Position numbers and translations under genes: made by a program. From Methanosarcina sp. ERenArc_MAG2 (lineage in GTDB: Archaea > Halobacteriota > Methanosarcinia > Methanosarcinales > Methanosarcinaceae), in the NCBI GenBank assembly GCA_023955635.1, contig JAMXHR010000016.1, positions 462,655 through 526,654 of the forward strand: a stretch of DNA of 64,000 nucleotides, written 5' to 3'. Positions 19,183 through 29,121 of this stretch are shown piece by piece. Position 1 is the first letter of the stretch. Every line of letters begins with the position of its first letter. The notes beneath the pieces are model-generated. The model made no database searches, was not told where the DNA came from, and saw only the letters and a program-made list of their open reading frames with translations.

Positions 19183-20528
19183 TCATGATTTTATAAAACT
19201 TTTAGCAAATTTTTCAAGTATCATCGAACTTGGATGCGCTGACAAAGATACCAGTTTGTTTGCGAGTGCAACAGGGAACAAAGAATTATCATACATATCA
19301 CATTTTAGTAGTTCTAGATTCTGGAGAATCGAATCGATATTCTTAAAATTTTCTTTTTTTGGGTCGATAACAACAAACTCGTCTGCAACTGGCACAGTTA
19401 CAACATACAATCCTTCATCACGGGATTTAAAAATCAGTTTTCCCCCATAATAAGATGTCCTAGCATAGGGATTATTCGGATCAGCTCTGCCAGGAATTAT
19501 ATACTTATATATGTAATTATTACTCATAATTAAAAGTGTCCCAGGTTTCATATTCTTTTTTATTTGTGCGGCGTGTTCGACAAAAGGCCCACTTTTTTCA
19601 ACACCTACTAAATTAAGGTCGTATTTCCCCAATAGATAGTTAGACAAATCCCTCATTGGTTTATGCATATTCGCAGTGACACTAAAAAACGCTAAAGGCC
19701 CATCTTTGATAAATAGTGTTTCTTTCATAAGGGATGGTTTTATCTTTAATATTGTTCTAATATAATGAATCAATAATAAATGTTCCAGAATATTGGTTAC
19801 GTATGCTAAAATTCCACCTGCTCCAAATTCATCGTCAATTACTTCATGAAGTCTGAAAACATCTGTTAAATATATTTTTTCACCACAATTTTCACAATAG
19901 AAAAAATAATCCTCTGACATATTCCTTTTATCTAATTCAATTCTTTTATTTTCACATTTTGGGTTTGGACAACTAGAAAGTATATAAGAATCGATTTCCA
20001 GTTTACTGTCATATTCTCTATATAAAAACCATTTCAAGGTTTCAATGAAATTATCTTTATTTTCTGTAAAAAAATCATAAAATGTATTTCTAACCGAATT
20101 GGTTAAACTCTCATCTTTATAAGAAATGTTCTTTGTGGGGAGAACAAATTTTAGCCTTTCTATTTTTTTAGCTTTTCTATATCTTCGGGGTCTATAAAAG
20201 ATTTAACTGAGAGGTTTTTAAGGTCTTTTAGTTCAAACATCAATGCTCCAAATTGAAAAAAGTTCAAAGTACATGATGGAAACTCTTTCCTAATGGAAAC
20301 TTCTGTATATCCCCCATCTATTGTTATGAAAAGGCTTATAGGGCTCTTTATGTTATAATCGATATCTGTGATAAGATTTTCTTCTCTTAAGTCGATCTCA
20401 TCAGAGATACCAGGAAGTTTACATTTATCTAAAAATTTTTTAATTTTTTGATCCCATATTATGTTGCTATGTGATGATTTACTTGCATATTCATTCGGCC
20501 TTCTTCCAGTTTGACTTGAATAGCTCAT
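19183..20528 (-). CDS. nurA: NurA-domain nuclease, frameshifted
   Basis: Restored length about 448 residues. The ATG at 20528 overlaps the herA stop by four bases. Motif I of NurA is seen in SLFITIDGGYTEV (about residues 65-77, catalytic Asp in ITIDGG). The frame stops after EDIEKLKK at an A7 run (coding strand, near 20160); one added A continues with IERLKFVLPTKN and rejoins the rest. Later motifs are FIKDGPLAFF with the second conserved Asp, and D-E-F-V-V-I-D-P. A CxxxxC/CxxC zinc-type insert sits in the middle. NurA is a 5'-3' resection nuclease that works with the HerA hexamer. Here it is the last gene of a methyltransferase-HerA-NurA operon. Confidence 0.75.
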
Positions 20529-21045
20529 TTTAATCCCTTTAAATCCATTTCATCGGCCAAAAATCGATCGATATGAACTGGGACCACAAAAGAATTTGAA
20601 TAAGTTTTCATCCTTATAAATCCTTTATCTGAAGTGGCATTGAACGAAATTAGATTGTCTGTAAAATCTTTGAAATCATAATATTTCTTAATCTCTTTTA
20701 TTTCGTCATCGTTATTTAAGTGTGCAATAAACCAATTTTGAGTGTTTTTCAGAATATTAGAAGAAATAGAACTTACTTCTTGGGTTGCATAAATCAAACC
20801 CAAGTTCAGTTTCGCGCCCTCTTTAGCTATTCGATTATACATATCAGTTAAATCTTTATCCTCTTTTTTCGGGAAAAGATTGTGGGCTTCTTCAAAGTAA
20901 AATTGTATAAAATTATTTTGTATATTTTTTGTAAACCTTTTCATTGAATTATTGAATATTTTTCTACATATCCTTTCAGAGAACAGTTTCTGAACTTTAG
21001 GATCTCCTTGTGATAGATCGATAATTACTATTTTTCCTTCACTAA
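20525..21045 (-). pseudogene. herA: HerA-type ATPase, 3' part (IS-split)
   Basis: C-terminal ~173 residues of a HerA/DUF87 ATPase. Visible are SEGKIVIIDLSQGDP, the Walker B-type FIQFYFEEAHN, a sensor-like GLIYATQEVSSI and a C-terminal arm, V-V-P-V-H-I-D-R-F. It joins in frame to the part at 22337-23825 when the 1291-bp IS and one copy of the 3-bp TAA duplication are removed; the junction then reads IIEALSEGKIVIID. The whole protein would be 668 residues. It overlaps nurA by four bases. Whether any of it is expressed downstream of the IS is unknown. Confidence 0.85.
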
Positions 21046-22336
21046 GTATTCGTAACAAAATAGATTGAGTATTTTTTTATATAAGTTAATCCTATTTGGT
21101 CTATATGCTTGAGGAAATTATTTCCAAAAAATATAACTTGCTAAAACCTTTTCTTGATGAAAAAAGCAAACGTTTATTTGCAGCTGCAGAAGCGCTTAGT
21201 ATTGGCAAAGGCAACATCAGCATAGTTTCTCGTGCAACTGGTATTTCTGAAAATACAATTAAAAAAGGTTGCACTGAACTGGAAAGTGGCAAATCTCTTT
21301 CTGATGATAAAATACGTGCTCCTGGAGGAGGTCGTAAAAAGATTGTTGAGAAAGACCCTACTCTTTTATCCGATCTTGAGGCACTTATTGAACCAACAAG
21401 TCGTGGGGATCCGGAATCTCCTTTACTCTGGACTTGTAAAAGTCTTCGAAATATAGCAGGGGAACTTCAGAATATCGGACATAAAGTAAGCCATACAAGA
21501 GTTGCGGATATGCTTCACATGCTTGGTTACAGTTTACAAGCGAATAAGAAAACCATAGAAGGAACTGAGCATCCTGATCGTGACAAACAATTTGAGCATA
21601 TAAGTGAAAAATGTAAAATATTTCAAGGTGAACATCAGCCTGTAATCTCAGTAGATACTAAAAAGAAAGAGTTAATCGGAAATTTCAAGAATGTTGGCCG
21701 TGAATTGCGTCCAAAAAAAGATCCAATACTTGTCAATGTATATGATTTTAAGGATAAAGAACTGGGAAAGGTAAATCCATATGGGGTATACGACATTGCT
21801 AATAATGAGGGATGGGTAAACGTCGGCATAGATCATGATACAGCGTCTTTTGCAGTTGAAAGTATACGTAGATGGTGGAATCTAATGGGGTGTAAATCAT
21901 ATCCTGATGCAAAAAAACTTTTAATTACTGCAGATTGTGGGGGAAGCAATGGATCAAGAGTAAAATTGTGGAAAACAGAATTACAAAAATTAACGGATGA
22001 AATCGGATTGGAGATTTCGGTTTGCCACTTTCCTCCAGGTACAAGTAAATGGAATAAAATAGAGCATAGACTATTTTCTCAGATTACTCTTAATTGGAGA
22101 GGAAAACCACTAACAAGCTATGAAGTAGTTGTAAACCTTATTGCAGCAACAACTACATCAAAAGGGCTTGAAGTAAAATGCATGTTAGACACGAATAAGT
22201 ATCCAACAGGAATTAAAATCGAAAAAAAACAGGTTGAAAAATTGGGCATTATACTTGATGAGTTTCACGGAGAATGGAATTACACATTCAAACCAAAGAA
22301 TGGAGTGAGTTAATTAAATTATTTTGTGACGAGCCC
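21046..22336 (+). mobile_element. ISAzo13-family insertion sequence, copy 1 (in herA)
   Basis: 1291 bp. Left end GTATTCGTAACAAAATAG; right end, in reverse complement, GGGCTCGTCACAAAATAA, imperfect inverted repeats. A TAA is duplicated on both sides (21043-21045 and 22337-22339). The second copy at 25109-26398 has the same ends and 1290 bp; they differ by one T in a T run ahead of the transposase gene. It is opposite in direction to the herA gene it interrupts. Confidence 0.9.
21105..22313 (+). CDS. ISAzo13-family transposase, copy 1
   Basis: About 402 residues from ATG 21105 (MLEEIISKKYNLL); earlier start codons in frame are weaker. Residues 25-75 form a helix-turn-helix (GNISIVSRATGISENTIKKG). 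The DDE core is of the ISAzo13/IS630-like kind: VISVDTKKKELIGNF (first Asp), LLITADCGGSNGSR (second Asp) and PPGTSKWNKIEHRLFS (Glu). It differs from the copy at 25132-26340 by one residue (Asp here, Asn there, in SLSDDK). Confidence 0.9.
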   Translation: MLEEIISKKYNLLKPFLDEKSKRLFAAAEALSIGKGNISIVSRATGISENTIKKGCTELESGKSLSDDKIRAPGGGRKKIVEKDPTLLSDLEALIEPTSRGDPESPLLWTCKSLRNIAGELQNIGHKVSHTRVADMLHMLGYSLQANKKTIEGTEHPDRDKQFEHISEKCKIFQGEHQPVISVDTKKKELIGNFKNVGRELRPKKDPILVNVYDFKDKELGKVNPYGVYDIANNEGWVNVGIDHDTASFAVESIRRWWNLMGCKSYPDAKKLLITADCGGSNGSRVKLWKTELQKLTDEIGLEISVCHFPPGTSKWNKIEHRLFSQITLNWRGKPLTSYEVVVNLIAATTTSKGLEVKCMLDTNKYPTGIKIEKKQVEKLGIILDEFHGEWNYTFKPKNGVS

Positions 22337-23825
22337 TAAGCGCTTCAATAATTTCTACATCAAATGGCTTTTCATTAATAGGTGTGTGGAAATCTTTCAT
22401 TTCTCTCAATTTTAAGTATCCACTGATATTTGGATTCTTATCTGGTCCTGGATTTGTTTTCCTAGTTAAAAATATCAAAAGCGCTTTTAAATTATCATCA
22501 ATCCAATCATGCCCATTTTTATTTTTATATTCAGCGAATAATGGGTTGTTGGAGTTATCCCATATTGTGGAAAACCAGTTTATTGCCTCCTCAAAAGTTA
22601 TTCCTTTTTCTGGATTTATTTTTCCATCTTCCTGAACTATTTTATTCAGATCAGCATTACCTTTAAATTGAATATTATTTTTAGAAGGTTTTAAACCTGC
22701 CTTATAAAGGCAACAAAGATATGCTGCTTTTATTCTCTTATATCTGGTTTGTGCTGAATAATCTGAAGCGTCTTCTGGAAGGGTTAGATCTATAGTTTTA
22801 AAATTGTTAACGTAATTACTATCATCACTCAAATGAGATTGTATTAATTCGAATCCTTCAGTTATATCATTGTAAAAATTAACTTTCATTACTTTGAAAT
22901 CTTTTTTCTCCAAAACACTGTATCTAATAACCTTTTCACTATATATCTCAAAAATTGCAGTTCCTTTATCTTGCATATTTGGATTTGCATATTCCCCATT
23001 TATATCAAAAATTATTTGTCCAACTGGATACATTGGACGTCCATCTTTGGTAAACGGTTCAATCTCTTTACTTGATTCGTTGAGATTTTTATACATCGCT
23101 TTTCGGCTGATTTTTTCAGTGATTTGTACTATTTTCTTTACAGTGTTCGACTTTCCTGTCCTAGTCATTCCAAAAAGAGCTGTTCTTTTGCCGAGAAAAT
23201 CTTTTGGATATACATAAACAGGAACTTCCTCTTTTTCTTGGAATCTTCTTGAAGAACTATACCTGACTATACCAATTCTCTCATCAATTTCGCTTCCAGA
23301 TATACATTCTCCATCTCTAAAATTCACAATCATCTCTAATATTTTGTCTCGAGATTTATATACGCTATAGTTATTTGCACTATAAAAGTTCTCAACATCG
23401 GCTCCAAAACATATTTTATTTTTTTGATCTTTATAAAATGTGCCCAAGATACGACATTCTAACCCAGAAAAACTAAATTCATATCTTGTAAAATCATCAA
23501 GCTTACTATCTTTACCTGAAGTTTTCAGATTGTCTTTGTAATATTCTACCATGGAACTGATAACTTCAACATCTGTTGGCAACTTTACAGGCTTTAAAAC
23601 TCTTAAAAGCAAAGCTTCGTGAACGCTCTCTTCATTTTCATAAAAAGCAAGCAAAAAAGAACCATGTTGAAGCCCTCCTACTCTCATTTTCCATGAGTCC
23701 GCTACAAGCATGTGTAGCATTTCATAATCAATATAAAAAGGTCTGCCCGCAAAATTTTCTTTTAATTTAGCATCTCTAAAGATATCAACAGATATGATGT
23801 CTTTTATTGCTTGCTCTGCGTCCAT
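22337..23825 (-). pseudogene. herA: HerA-type ATPase, 5' part (IS-split)
   Basis: N-terminal ~496 residues of a HerA/FtsK-like hexameric ATPase. It has the HAS-barrel-like N-terminus (about 1-170), the Walker A GMTRTGKSNT (near residue 224) and a conserved PVGQIIFDINGEY strand (near 270). After IIEAL the frame runs into the IS and stops within its inverted repeat. In the intact gene it would continue into SEGKIVIID (see the 3' part). It starts 33 bases after the methyltransferase stop, with GGTG upstream of the ATG. HerA pumps DNA for NurA; here the pair follows a DNA methyltransferase. Confidence 0.85.
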
Positions 23826-23858
23826 ATTTGCACCGCTACTTAATATTTCATTTACTTA

Positions 23859-24827
23859 TTAATTTTTTATATTGAAGTCGGAAGAATCTTCAAACCTTAG
23901 CTTGGATTGTAGTCCATATTCTTCTTTTGCGTCTATTGAAACCCATCTACGGTCCATTTTTTCAGCACAATAGCCTGTAGTGTTACTACCGGCAAAAGGA
24001 TCTAATACTAAATCATTTTCTTCAGTTAAAAACTCTATGAAAAAACTCGCTAATTCTAGAGGCATTCTTGCAGGATGAGGTCTAAAGCCTCTCTCTTTAC
24101 ATATATTTAAGTAAGTATCTTTGGATTTTGTATTGGCTATGCTAAAGATATTGGGCATCCTATATTCTTTATTTTCGTCTATTGGTTCTATTTCGATAAC
24201 ATTTGGCATTATACTGCCACCGTTATCTTTTAAGAAACTTTTATCCCCTATTCTATGCTCGGATGGTCTAAGTCCAGAATTATATTTTTTAGATTTCAAT
24301 AATTTTATCATTTGTTTACTGTAAGGTCTCAACACTTTTCTATTATCAGCTTTAGGGTTTTCAGATTTTGACATCCACCAAATATGAGTAAAACTATCCG
24401 TCATTCTTATTCTTTCTATTGTAACCCATTGAGCAGGAGAAGGAAGCCTTGAAGGATTGTGACAAATGAATTCTTGGCACAGCACAAGCCCAGCATTAGG
24501 ATTTTTCACAAATCCTAACAAAGATTCGAGATGTAAAAGAGATTGAACTGGTTTTTCTGGAACCCATGAGTTCCCCATTTCTATAACTATTGACCCATCA
24601 TCAGTCAATAAATCTGAAAACATTTCGGCTAAGCCGATAAACCACTTATTATATTCTTCCCCCTGTAAATTTCCATATTTTTTTTTCTGATTTAATGGAA
24701 AAGGAGGAGAAGTTAAGATTAATTGAACCTTATTTTTCAATTTTTTTCCTAGTTCAGAAACCAATAATTCCTCTGAGTTTCCGACATAGTATTTACCTAC
24801 TTTAGTTTTATATAGTGGTTTTTGCAT
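23859..24827 (-). CDS. DNA methyltransferase (N4-cytosine or N6-adenine type)
   Basis: 322 residues. The motif order is that of a beta-class enzyme: motif IV TSPPFPLNQ near the N-terminus (residue 39) and motif I VLDPFAGSNTTG near the C-terminus (residue 285). The target-recognition region lies between (about 100-260), with RLPSPAQWVTIERIR and RPHPARMPLELASFF. The S-P-P-F form of motif IV is more often found in N4-cytosine enzymes. It is the first gene of the minus-strand operon followed by herA (33 bases) and nurA (overlap). It could mark self DNA so that a HerA-NurA nuclease complex spares it. That is an inference; it may simply be an orphan methyltransferase. Confidence 0.85.
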   Translation of the reverse strand: MQKPLYKTKVGKYYVGNSEELLVSELGKKLKNKVQLILTSPPFPLNQKKKYGNLQGEEYNKWFIGLAEMFSDLLTDDGSIVIEMGNSWVPEKPVQSLLHLESLLGFVKNPNAGLVLCQEFICHNPSRLPSPAQWVTIERIRMTDSFTHIWWMSKSENPKADNRKVLRPYSKQMIKLLKSKKYNSGLRPSEHRIGDKSFLKDNGGSIMPNVIEIEPIDENKEYRMPNIFSIANTKSKDTYLNICKERGFRPHPARMPLELASFFIEFLTEENDLVLDPFAGSNTTGYCAEKMDRRWVSIDAKEEYGLQSKLRFEDSSDFNIKN

Positions 24828-24980
24828 GAGAAGCCCTACGTTTTAATTAAGAGTAAATTTTTATAGATATTAAATCTTTGTAAATTTGCCTTCAGTAGGG
24901 TTGGCTATGCGTCAACAATTAAATATCTAGAGCTCAAAAAGTTACTCAATTTCACTTGCTTATCGGGGCTGCCGCCTGAA

Positions 24981-25083
24981 AAATAAAAATTAAGTCTTAA
25001 AATCCCGCCTGGGTGAAATCCAATTCTACCGGTTCTCTGCCGGTTGTTCGGGGCTGATAGGAGACGGGGAGGCTAAAAAATAG
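24981..25083 (+). repeat. ~105-bp dispersed element, copy A
   Basis: Aligns with 26845-26952 over its whole length, in the same orientation, at roughly 75-80% identity by eye. Shared blocks include AAATAAAAAT, GTCTTAAAATCCC, and GTTCTCTGCCGGTTGT. It has hairpin potential (CCGG-TTCTCTG-CCGG). It lies between the methyltransferase start and the second ISAzo13 copy. It looks like a MITE or a structured RNA; I cannot name it. Confidence 0.6.
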
Positions 25084-25108
25084 AGTTTTATAAAAGATGT
25101 GGAACTAA

Positions 25109-26398
25109 GGGCTCGTCACAAAATAATTTAATTAACTCACTCCATTCTTTGGTTTGAATGTGTAATTCCATTCTCCGTGAAACTCATCAAGTATAATGCC
25201 CAATTTTTCAACCTGTTTTTTTTCGATTTTAATTCCTGTTGGATACTTATTCGTGTCTAACATGCATTTTACTTCAAGCCCTTTTGATGTAGTTGTTGCT
25301 GCAATAAGGTTTACAACTACTTCATAGCTTGTTAGTGGTTTTCCTCTCCAATTAAGAGTAATCTGGGAAAATAGTCTATGCTCTATTTTATTCCATTTAC
25401 TTGTACCTGGAGGAAAGTGACAAACCGAAATCTCCAATCCGATTTCATCCGTTAATTTTTGTAATTCTGTTTTCCACAATTTTACTCTTGATCCATTGCT
25501 TCCCCCACAATCTGCAGTAATTAAAAGTTTTTTTGCATCAGGATATGATTTACACCCCATTAGATTCCACCATCTACGTATACTTTCAACTGCAAAAGAC
25601 GCTGTATCATGATCTATGCCGACGTTTACCCATCCCTCATTATTAGCAATGTCGTATACCCCATATGGATTTACCTTTCCCAGTTCTTTATCCTTAAAAT
25701 CATATACATTGACAAGTATTGGATCTTTTTTTGGACGCAATTCACGGCCAACATTCTTGAAATTTCCGATTAACTCTTTCTTTTTAGTATCTACTGAGAT
25801 TACAGGCTGATGTTCACCTTGAAATATTTTACATTTTTCACTTATATGCTCAAATTGTTTGTCACGATCAGGATGCTCAGTTCCTTCTATGGTTTTCTTA
25901 TTCGCTTGTAAACTGTAACCAAGCATGTGAAGCATATCCGCAACTCTTGTATGGCTTACTTTATGTCCGATATTCTGAAGTTCCCCTGCTATATTTCGAA
26001 GACTTTTACAAGTCCAGAGTAAAGGAGATTCCGGATCCCCACGACTTGTTGGTTCAATAAGTGCCTCAAGATCGGACAAAAGAGTAGGGTCTTTCTCAAC
26101 AATCTTTTTACGACCTCCTCCAGGAGCACGTATTTTATTATCAGAAAGAGATTTGCCACTTTCCAGTTCAGTGCAACCTTTTTTAATTGTATTTTCAGAA
26201 ATACCAGTTGCACGAGAAACTATGCTGATGTTGCCTTTGCCAATACTAAGCGCTTCTGCAGCTGCAAATAAACGTTTGCTTTTTTCATCAAGAAAAGGTT
26301 TTAGCAAGTTATATTTTTTGGAAATAATTTCCTCAAGCATATAGACCAAATAGGATTAACTTATATAAAAAATACTCAATCTATTTTGTTACGAATAC
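25109..26398 (-). mobile_element. ISAzo13-family insertion sequence, copy 2
   Basis: 1290 bp, opposite orientation to copy 1, same inverted-repeat ends. TAA is present on both sides (25106-25108 and 26399-26401), consistent with a 3-bp target duplication. Confidence 0.9.
25132..26340 (-). CDS. ISAzo13-family transposase, copy 2
   Basis: About 402 residues, one residue different from copy 1 (Asn for Asp in SLSDNK). It has the same helix-turn-helix and DDE motifs (VISVDTKKKE, LLITADCGGS, KWNKIEHRLFS). It is full length and uninterrupted, so the element may be active. Confidence 0.9.
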   Translation of the reverse strand: MLEEIISKKYNLLKPFLDEKSKRLFAAAEALSIGKGNISIVSRATGISENTIKKGCTELESGKSLSDNKIRAPGGGRKKIVEKDPTLLSDLEALIEPTSRGDPESPLLWTCKSLRNIAGELQNIGHKVSHTRVADMLHMLGYSLQANKKTIEGTEHPDRDKQFEHISEKCKIFQGEHQPVISVDTKKKELIGNFKNVGRELRPKKDPILVNVYDFKDKELGKVNPYGVYDIANNEGWVNVGIDHDTASFAVESIRRWWNLMGCKSYPDAKKLLITADCGGSNGSRVKLWKTELQKLTDEIGLEISVCHFPPGTSKWNKIEHRLFSQITLNWRGKPLTSYEVVVNLIAATTTSKGLEVKCMLDTNKYPTGIKIEKKQVEKLGIILDEFHGEWNYTFKPKNGVS

Positions 26399-26440
26399 TA
26401 AATAGACGAATTTGATGAGTGGTAGTTAATCAATATTAAA

Positions 26441-26695
26441 TCATGCAACAATCTCATCAAAGCTCAGTTCTCCGGCAGCTAAGGGATACAAAAGAAGTTT
26501 GGATTCATGGAACTTTTTCGTGACTACATCGATTTTTCTTGAAACTTCTGGAGTATAATATGCTTCTCCACAGTTTTCACAGACATAGGCAGAAACGTCT
26601 TTAATGGCGATAATCTGCTCTCCAACTTTTGCCACAAACTCGGTTTTACCTTCAACGAGTTTGTCTTTACAAAAACTGCACCTGTCAGGTTTCAT
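26441..26695 (-). CDS. YgiT/MqsA-type zinc-finger antitoxin
   Basis: 84 residues. Two CxxC knuckles, CSFCKDKLVEG (Cys7, Cys10) and YVCENCGEAYY (Cys38, Cys41), form the YgiT-type zinc finger. A short tail with V-S-R-K-I-D-V-V follows, without the full MqsA helix-turn-helix. These antitoxins pair with DUF4258 (MqsR-like) toxins; the toxin gene here overlaps its start codon but is truncated at its 5' end. The antitoxin may still repress its own promoter if one remains. Confidence 0.8.
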   Translation of the reverse strand: MKPDRCSFCKDKLVEGKTEFVAKVGEQIIAIKDVSAYVCENCGEAYYTPEVSRKIDVVTKKFHESKLLLYPLAAGELSFDEIVA

Positions 26696-26838
26696 TTTTG
26701 ATCTCTCCTAAGTATGTGGTCTATCCATTTATTGTTTTCCGGGATGTACACCGTGATTATTCTTGCATGGTCTTCATATTCTGCTACCACAACATGATAG
26801 GGTCTACCCTCAGAATACGCAAAATTGCCAGTGCTCAA
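26692..26838 (-). pseudogene. 5'-truncated DUF4258 (MqsR-like) toxin
   Basis: A frame of 48 codons, FAYSEGRPYHVVVAEYEDH then IITVYIPENNKWIDH, matches the C-terminal half of DUF4258 proteins. An in-frame stop (TAG) lies just ahead of the TTG at 26838, exactly where dispersed repeat copy B begins. The stop overlaps the antitoxin ATG (ATGA). The N-terminal half is gone, presumably displaced by the repeat. Confidence 0.65.
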
Positions 26839-26844
26839 CTAGGC

Positions 26845-26952
26845 AAATAAAAATAGTGTCTTAAAATCCCATCTGTGCGAAACCCACTTCTACCTGTTCT
26901 CTGCCGGTTGTGTGGGGTTGATGGGAAAGAGGGCCACTAAATATAAAAATAG
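26845..26952 (+). repeat. ~105-bp dispersed element, copy B
   Basis: Matches copy A at 24981-25083. It can form a long imperfect hairpin: CCCATC with GATGGG outside, CCCAC with GTGGG inside. It abuts the truncated toxin gene, suggesting insertion there. Confidence 0.6.
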
Positions 26953-27467
26953 ATTTTTAATATGCCCTCTTGAGCGACGCGAAATTTTTCATTGCTGGAA
27001 TTATAATGGCTTTCTCTATAACGGTATCATGTTTCATGTCTATATGCTTTTTCTGCTGTTCAGCATTTTGTGCAAAATATGTATTAAATTAAAAATGTAA
27101 TGTGGCTGCATAAAAGTTATAGAAGACAAGTCTGGAAAATCATGTAATTTGCTGCTTCTTAACCTTAATTTTTTGTAGATGCTAAATATTTAAATAGCTG
27201 ATCAGTTTTTTATATAGATAGCATGGATATAAGCTGGTAACAGGCATCTATATCTTATTCTGTATTTGAATTGTAGGCGTGTGCTATCAAACTACAATTC
27301 CAATGCCAGAACTACGGATATCTCCCATCGGAGTTACGGATACTTAGTTATGGATATTCGCTATAGAATAGGCATTTATATCAGAAATAGAATGTTTAGA
27401 TTCTGTTTACAATTCTTATCTTGATTCACACTTACACTATTCAATATAATTACAAGAGGCTTAAACT
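26953..27467. other. Intergenic region upstream of serS
   Basis: AT-rich, no gene seen. TATA-like stretches (for example near 27210) could serve serS. Confidence 0.3.
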
Positions 27468-28975
27468 TTGGAATTACAGTTCAATCTCAAAGCTTATTTT
27501 AAAACAAGTGCAGACCCCACTCCTGCAAGAGAAGCTGTAGCTGCTCTTTTTGAAGAGGCAAACAATACCCTTCTCACAAAAGGGGCGCCTGAAGGACAGG
27601 GAGCAAAAATTACGGAATGGAAACTCGGGGAGGACAGGATCGAGCTTACGCTTGAGTCAGGTCGGTATGTCAGGGCGCATGATGCGATCCTGCGGCTGAA
27701 GAAGGTGCTTGCCGAGGCTCTTGGGAAGAAATATAAAATAGGGATTCGCGGAGTCGAGGTTGAGTCCTTCACCATAAAGCTTCCTGCTGAACACGAATTA
27801 AAGGCGCTCAAGGTTCCCTACATCAAGAGCATGGAAAATGTAGACGGCGGAATCATACTTGAGCTTGAGGTAGGAGAAGCTGAGATGAAAAACCGGGTAC
27901 CGGACAGGATTCTCACGCTCCTTGAAGAGAAAATCGAGGCTACCAAGTACGGAGCAAAAGCCGAGCACTGGAATCTGCTCTGGCAGAGAGAGCCAATGGA
28001 ACATCCCTTCAAAGAAGACCCTACCCAGGCTATGATGAAAGAAGGCTGGCTCAAGCGAGGGGCAAGCCGTGGGCAATGGATCCATGGGCCTCAGTCGACG
28101 AGACTTTTCCGGGCTTTCGAAAAGATCGTCTTTGACGAACTTCTCGAACCCCTCGAATACAGGGAAATGATTTTTCCGAAACTGGTCACCTGGGAAGTCT
28201 GGATGAAGTCCGGACATGCCAAAGGTGTATACCCTGAGATCTATTATGTATGCCCTCCGAAGACAAGGGACCCTGAATACTGGGAAGAGGTTGCCGATTA
28301 TTACAAGGTTACCCATGAAGTGCCTACAAAGCTGATCAAGGAAAAGATAGGAGAGCCAATCGGAGGTATGGCATATGCTCAGTGCCCTCCTTTCTGGATG
28401 TACGTAACAGGCGAGACTCTTCCGAACGAGGAGATTCCTATAAAAGTCTTTGACAGATCAGGAACCTCACACAGGTACGAGAGCGGCGGAATCCACGGGA
28501 TTGAAAGGGTAGATGAGTTCCACAGGATAGAAATCGTCTGGATCGGGACAAAGGAAGAAGTAGTAAAGTGCGCAGATGAACTTCACGAACGCTATATGCA
28601 CATTTTCAACGATATCCTGGATATTGAGTGGAGGAAAGCAAGAGTCACCCCTGGTTCATGGCACAGGAAGGGCTGCTCGGGCTTGCTGAAGGAAACACTG
28701 TCGGGACAACTGACTACGAAGCCTGTCTGCCTTACCGCGGGCCGGACGGCGAATGGCTTGAATTCCAGAACGTGAGCATCAATGGTGACAAGTACCCCAA
28801 AGGCTTCAATGTGAAGCTTCAGTCTGGAGAAGAACTCTGGTCAGGCTGCTCTGGAGTCGGGCTTGAGAGGTGGGCTGCAGTCTTCCTTGCGCAGAAAGGG
28901 CTTGACCCTGAGAACTGGCCCGAAGAGTTCAGGAAAAGGGTAGGTGACCTGCCAAAGGGCATCCGCTTCCTTTAA
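27468..28975 (+). CDS. serS: Seryl-tRNA synthetase, methanogen type, frameshifted
   Basis: Restored length is 502 residues, the size of the Methanosarcina methanogen-type (SerS2) enzyme. It charges tRNA-Ser with serine using an active-site zinc. Two zinc ligands fall at the family positions: Cys306 in MAYAQCPPFW and Glu355 in DEFHRIE; the third, Cys, is in the late LWSGCSGVGLERW. The frame breaks near 28650 in ACCCCTGG; one added C turns VTPGSW into VTPWFMAQEG and joins the second half. The start is TTG at 27468, preceded by AAGAGGC. Such a gene is very unlikely to be dead, which argues that the indel is a sequence error. Confidence 0.88.
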
Positions 28976-29092
28976 ACTTTTTTGTTTTTCCTTTAGCAAA
29001 AAACCGAATCATATAACCGAATCATATATTACTGAATTCGCCGTGTCGGTCAAACATCCCGAGAACCGGGCGGAAAGCGCTTCTGACCGATT

Positions 29093-29101
29093 TGTTTATA
29101 T
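29093..29101 (+). promoter_or_regulatory. TATA-like box before RNA candidate
   Basis: TTTATATAC, matching the archaeal TATA consensus. It is about 28 bases before the GC-richer segment begins. Confidence 0.4.
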
Positions 29102-29121
29102 ACGGAAATGATATGTATAGT

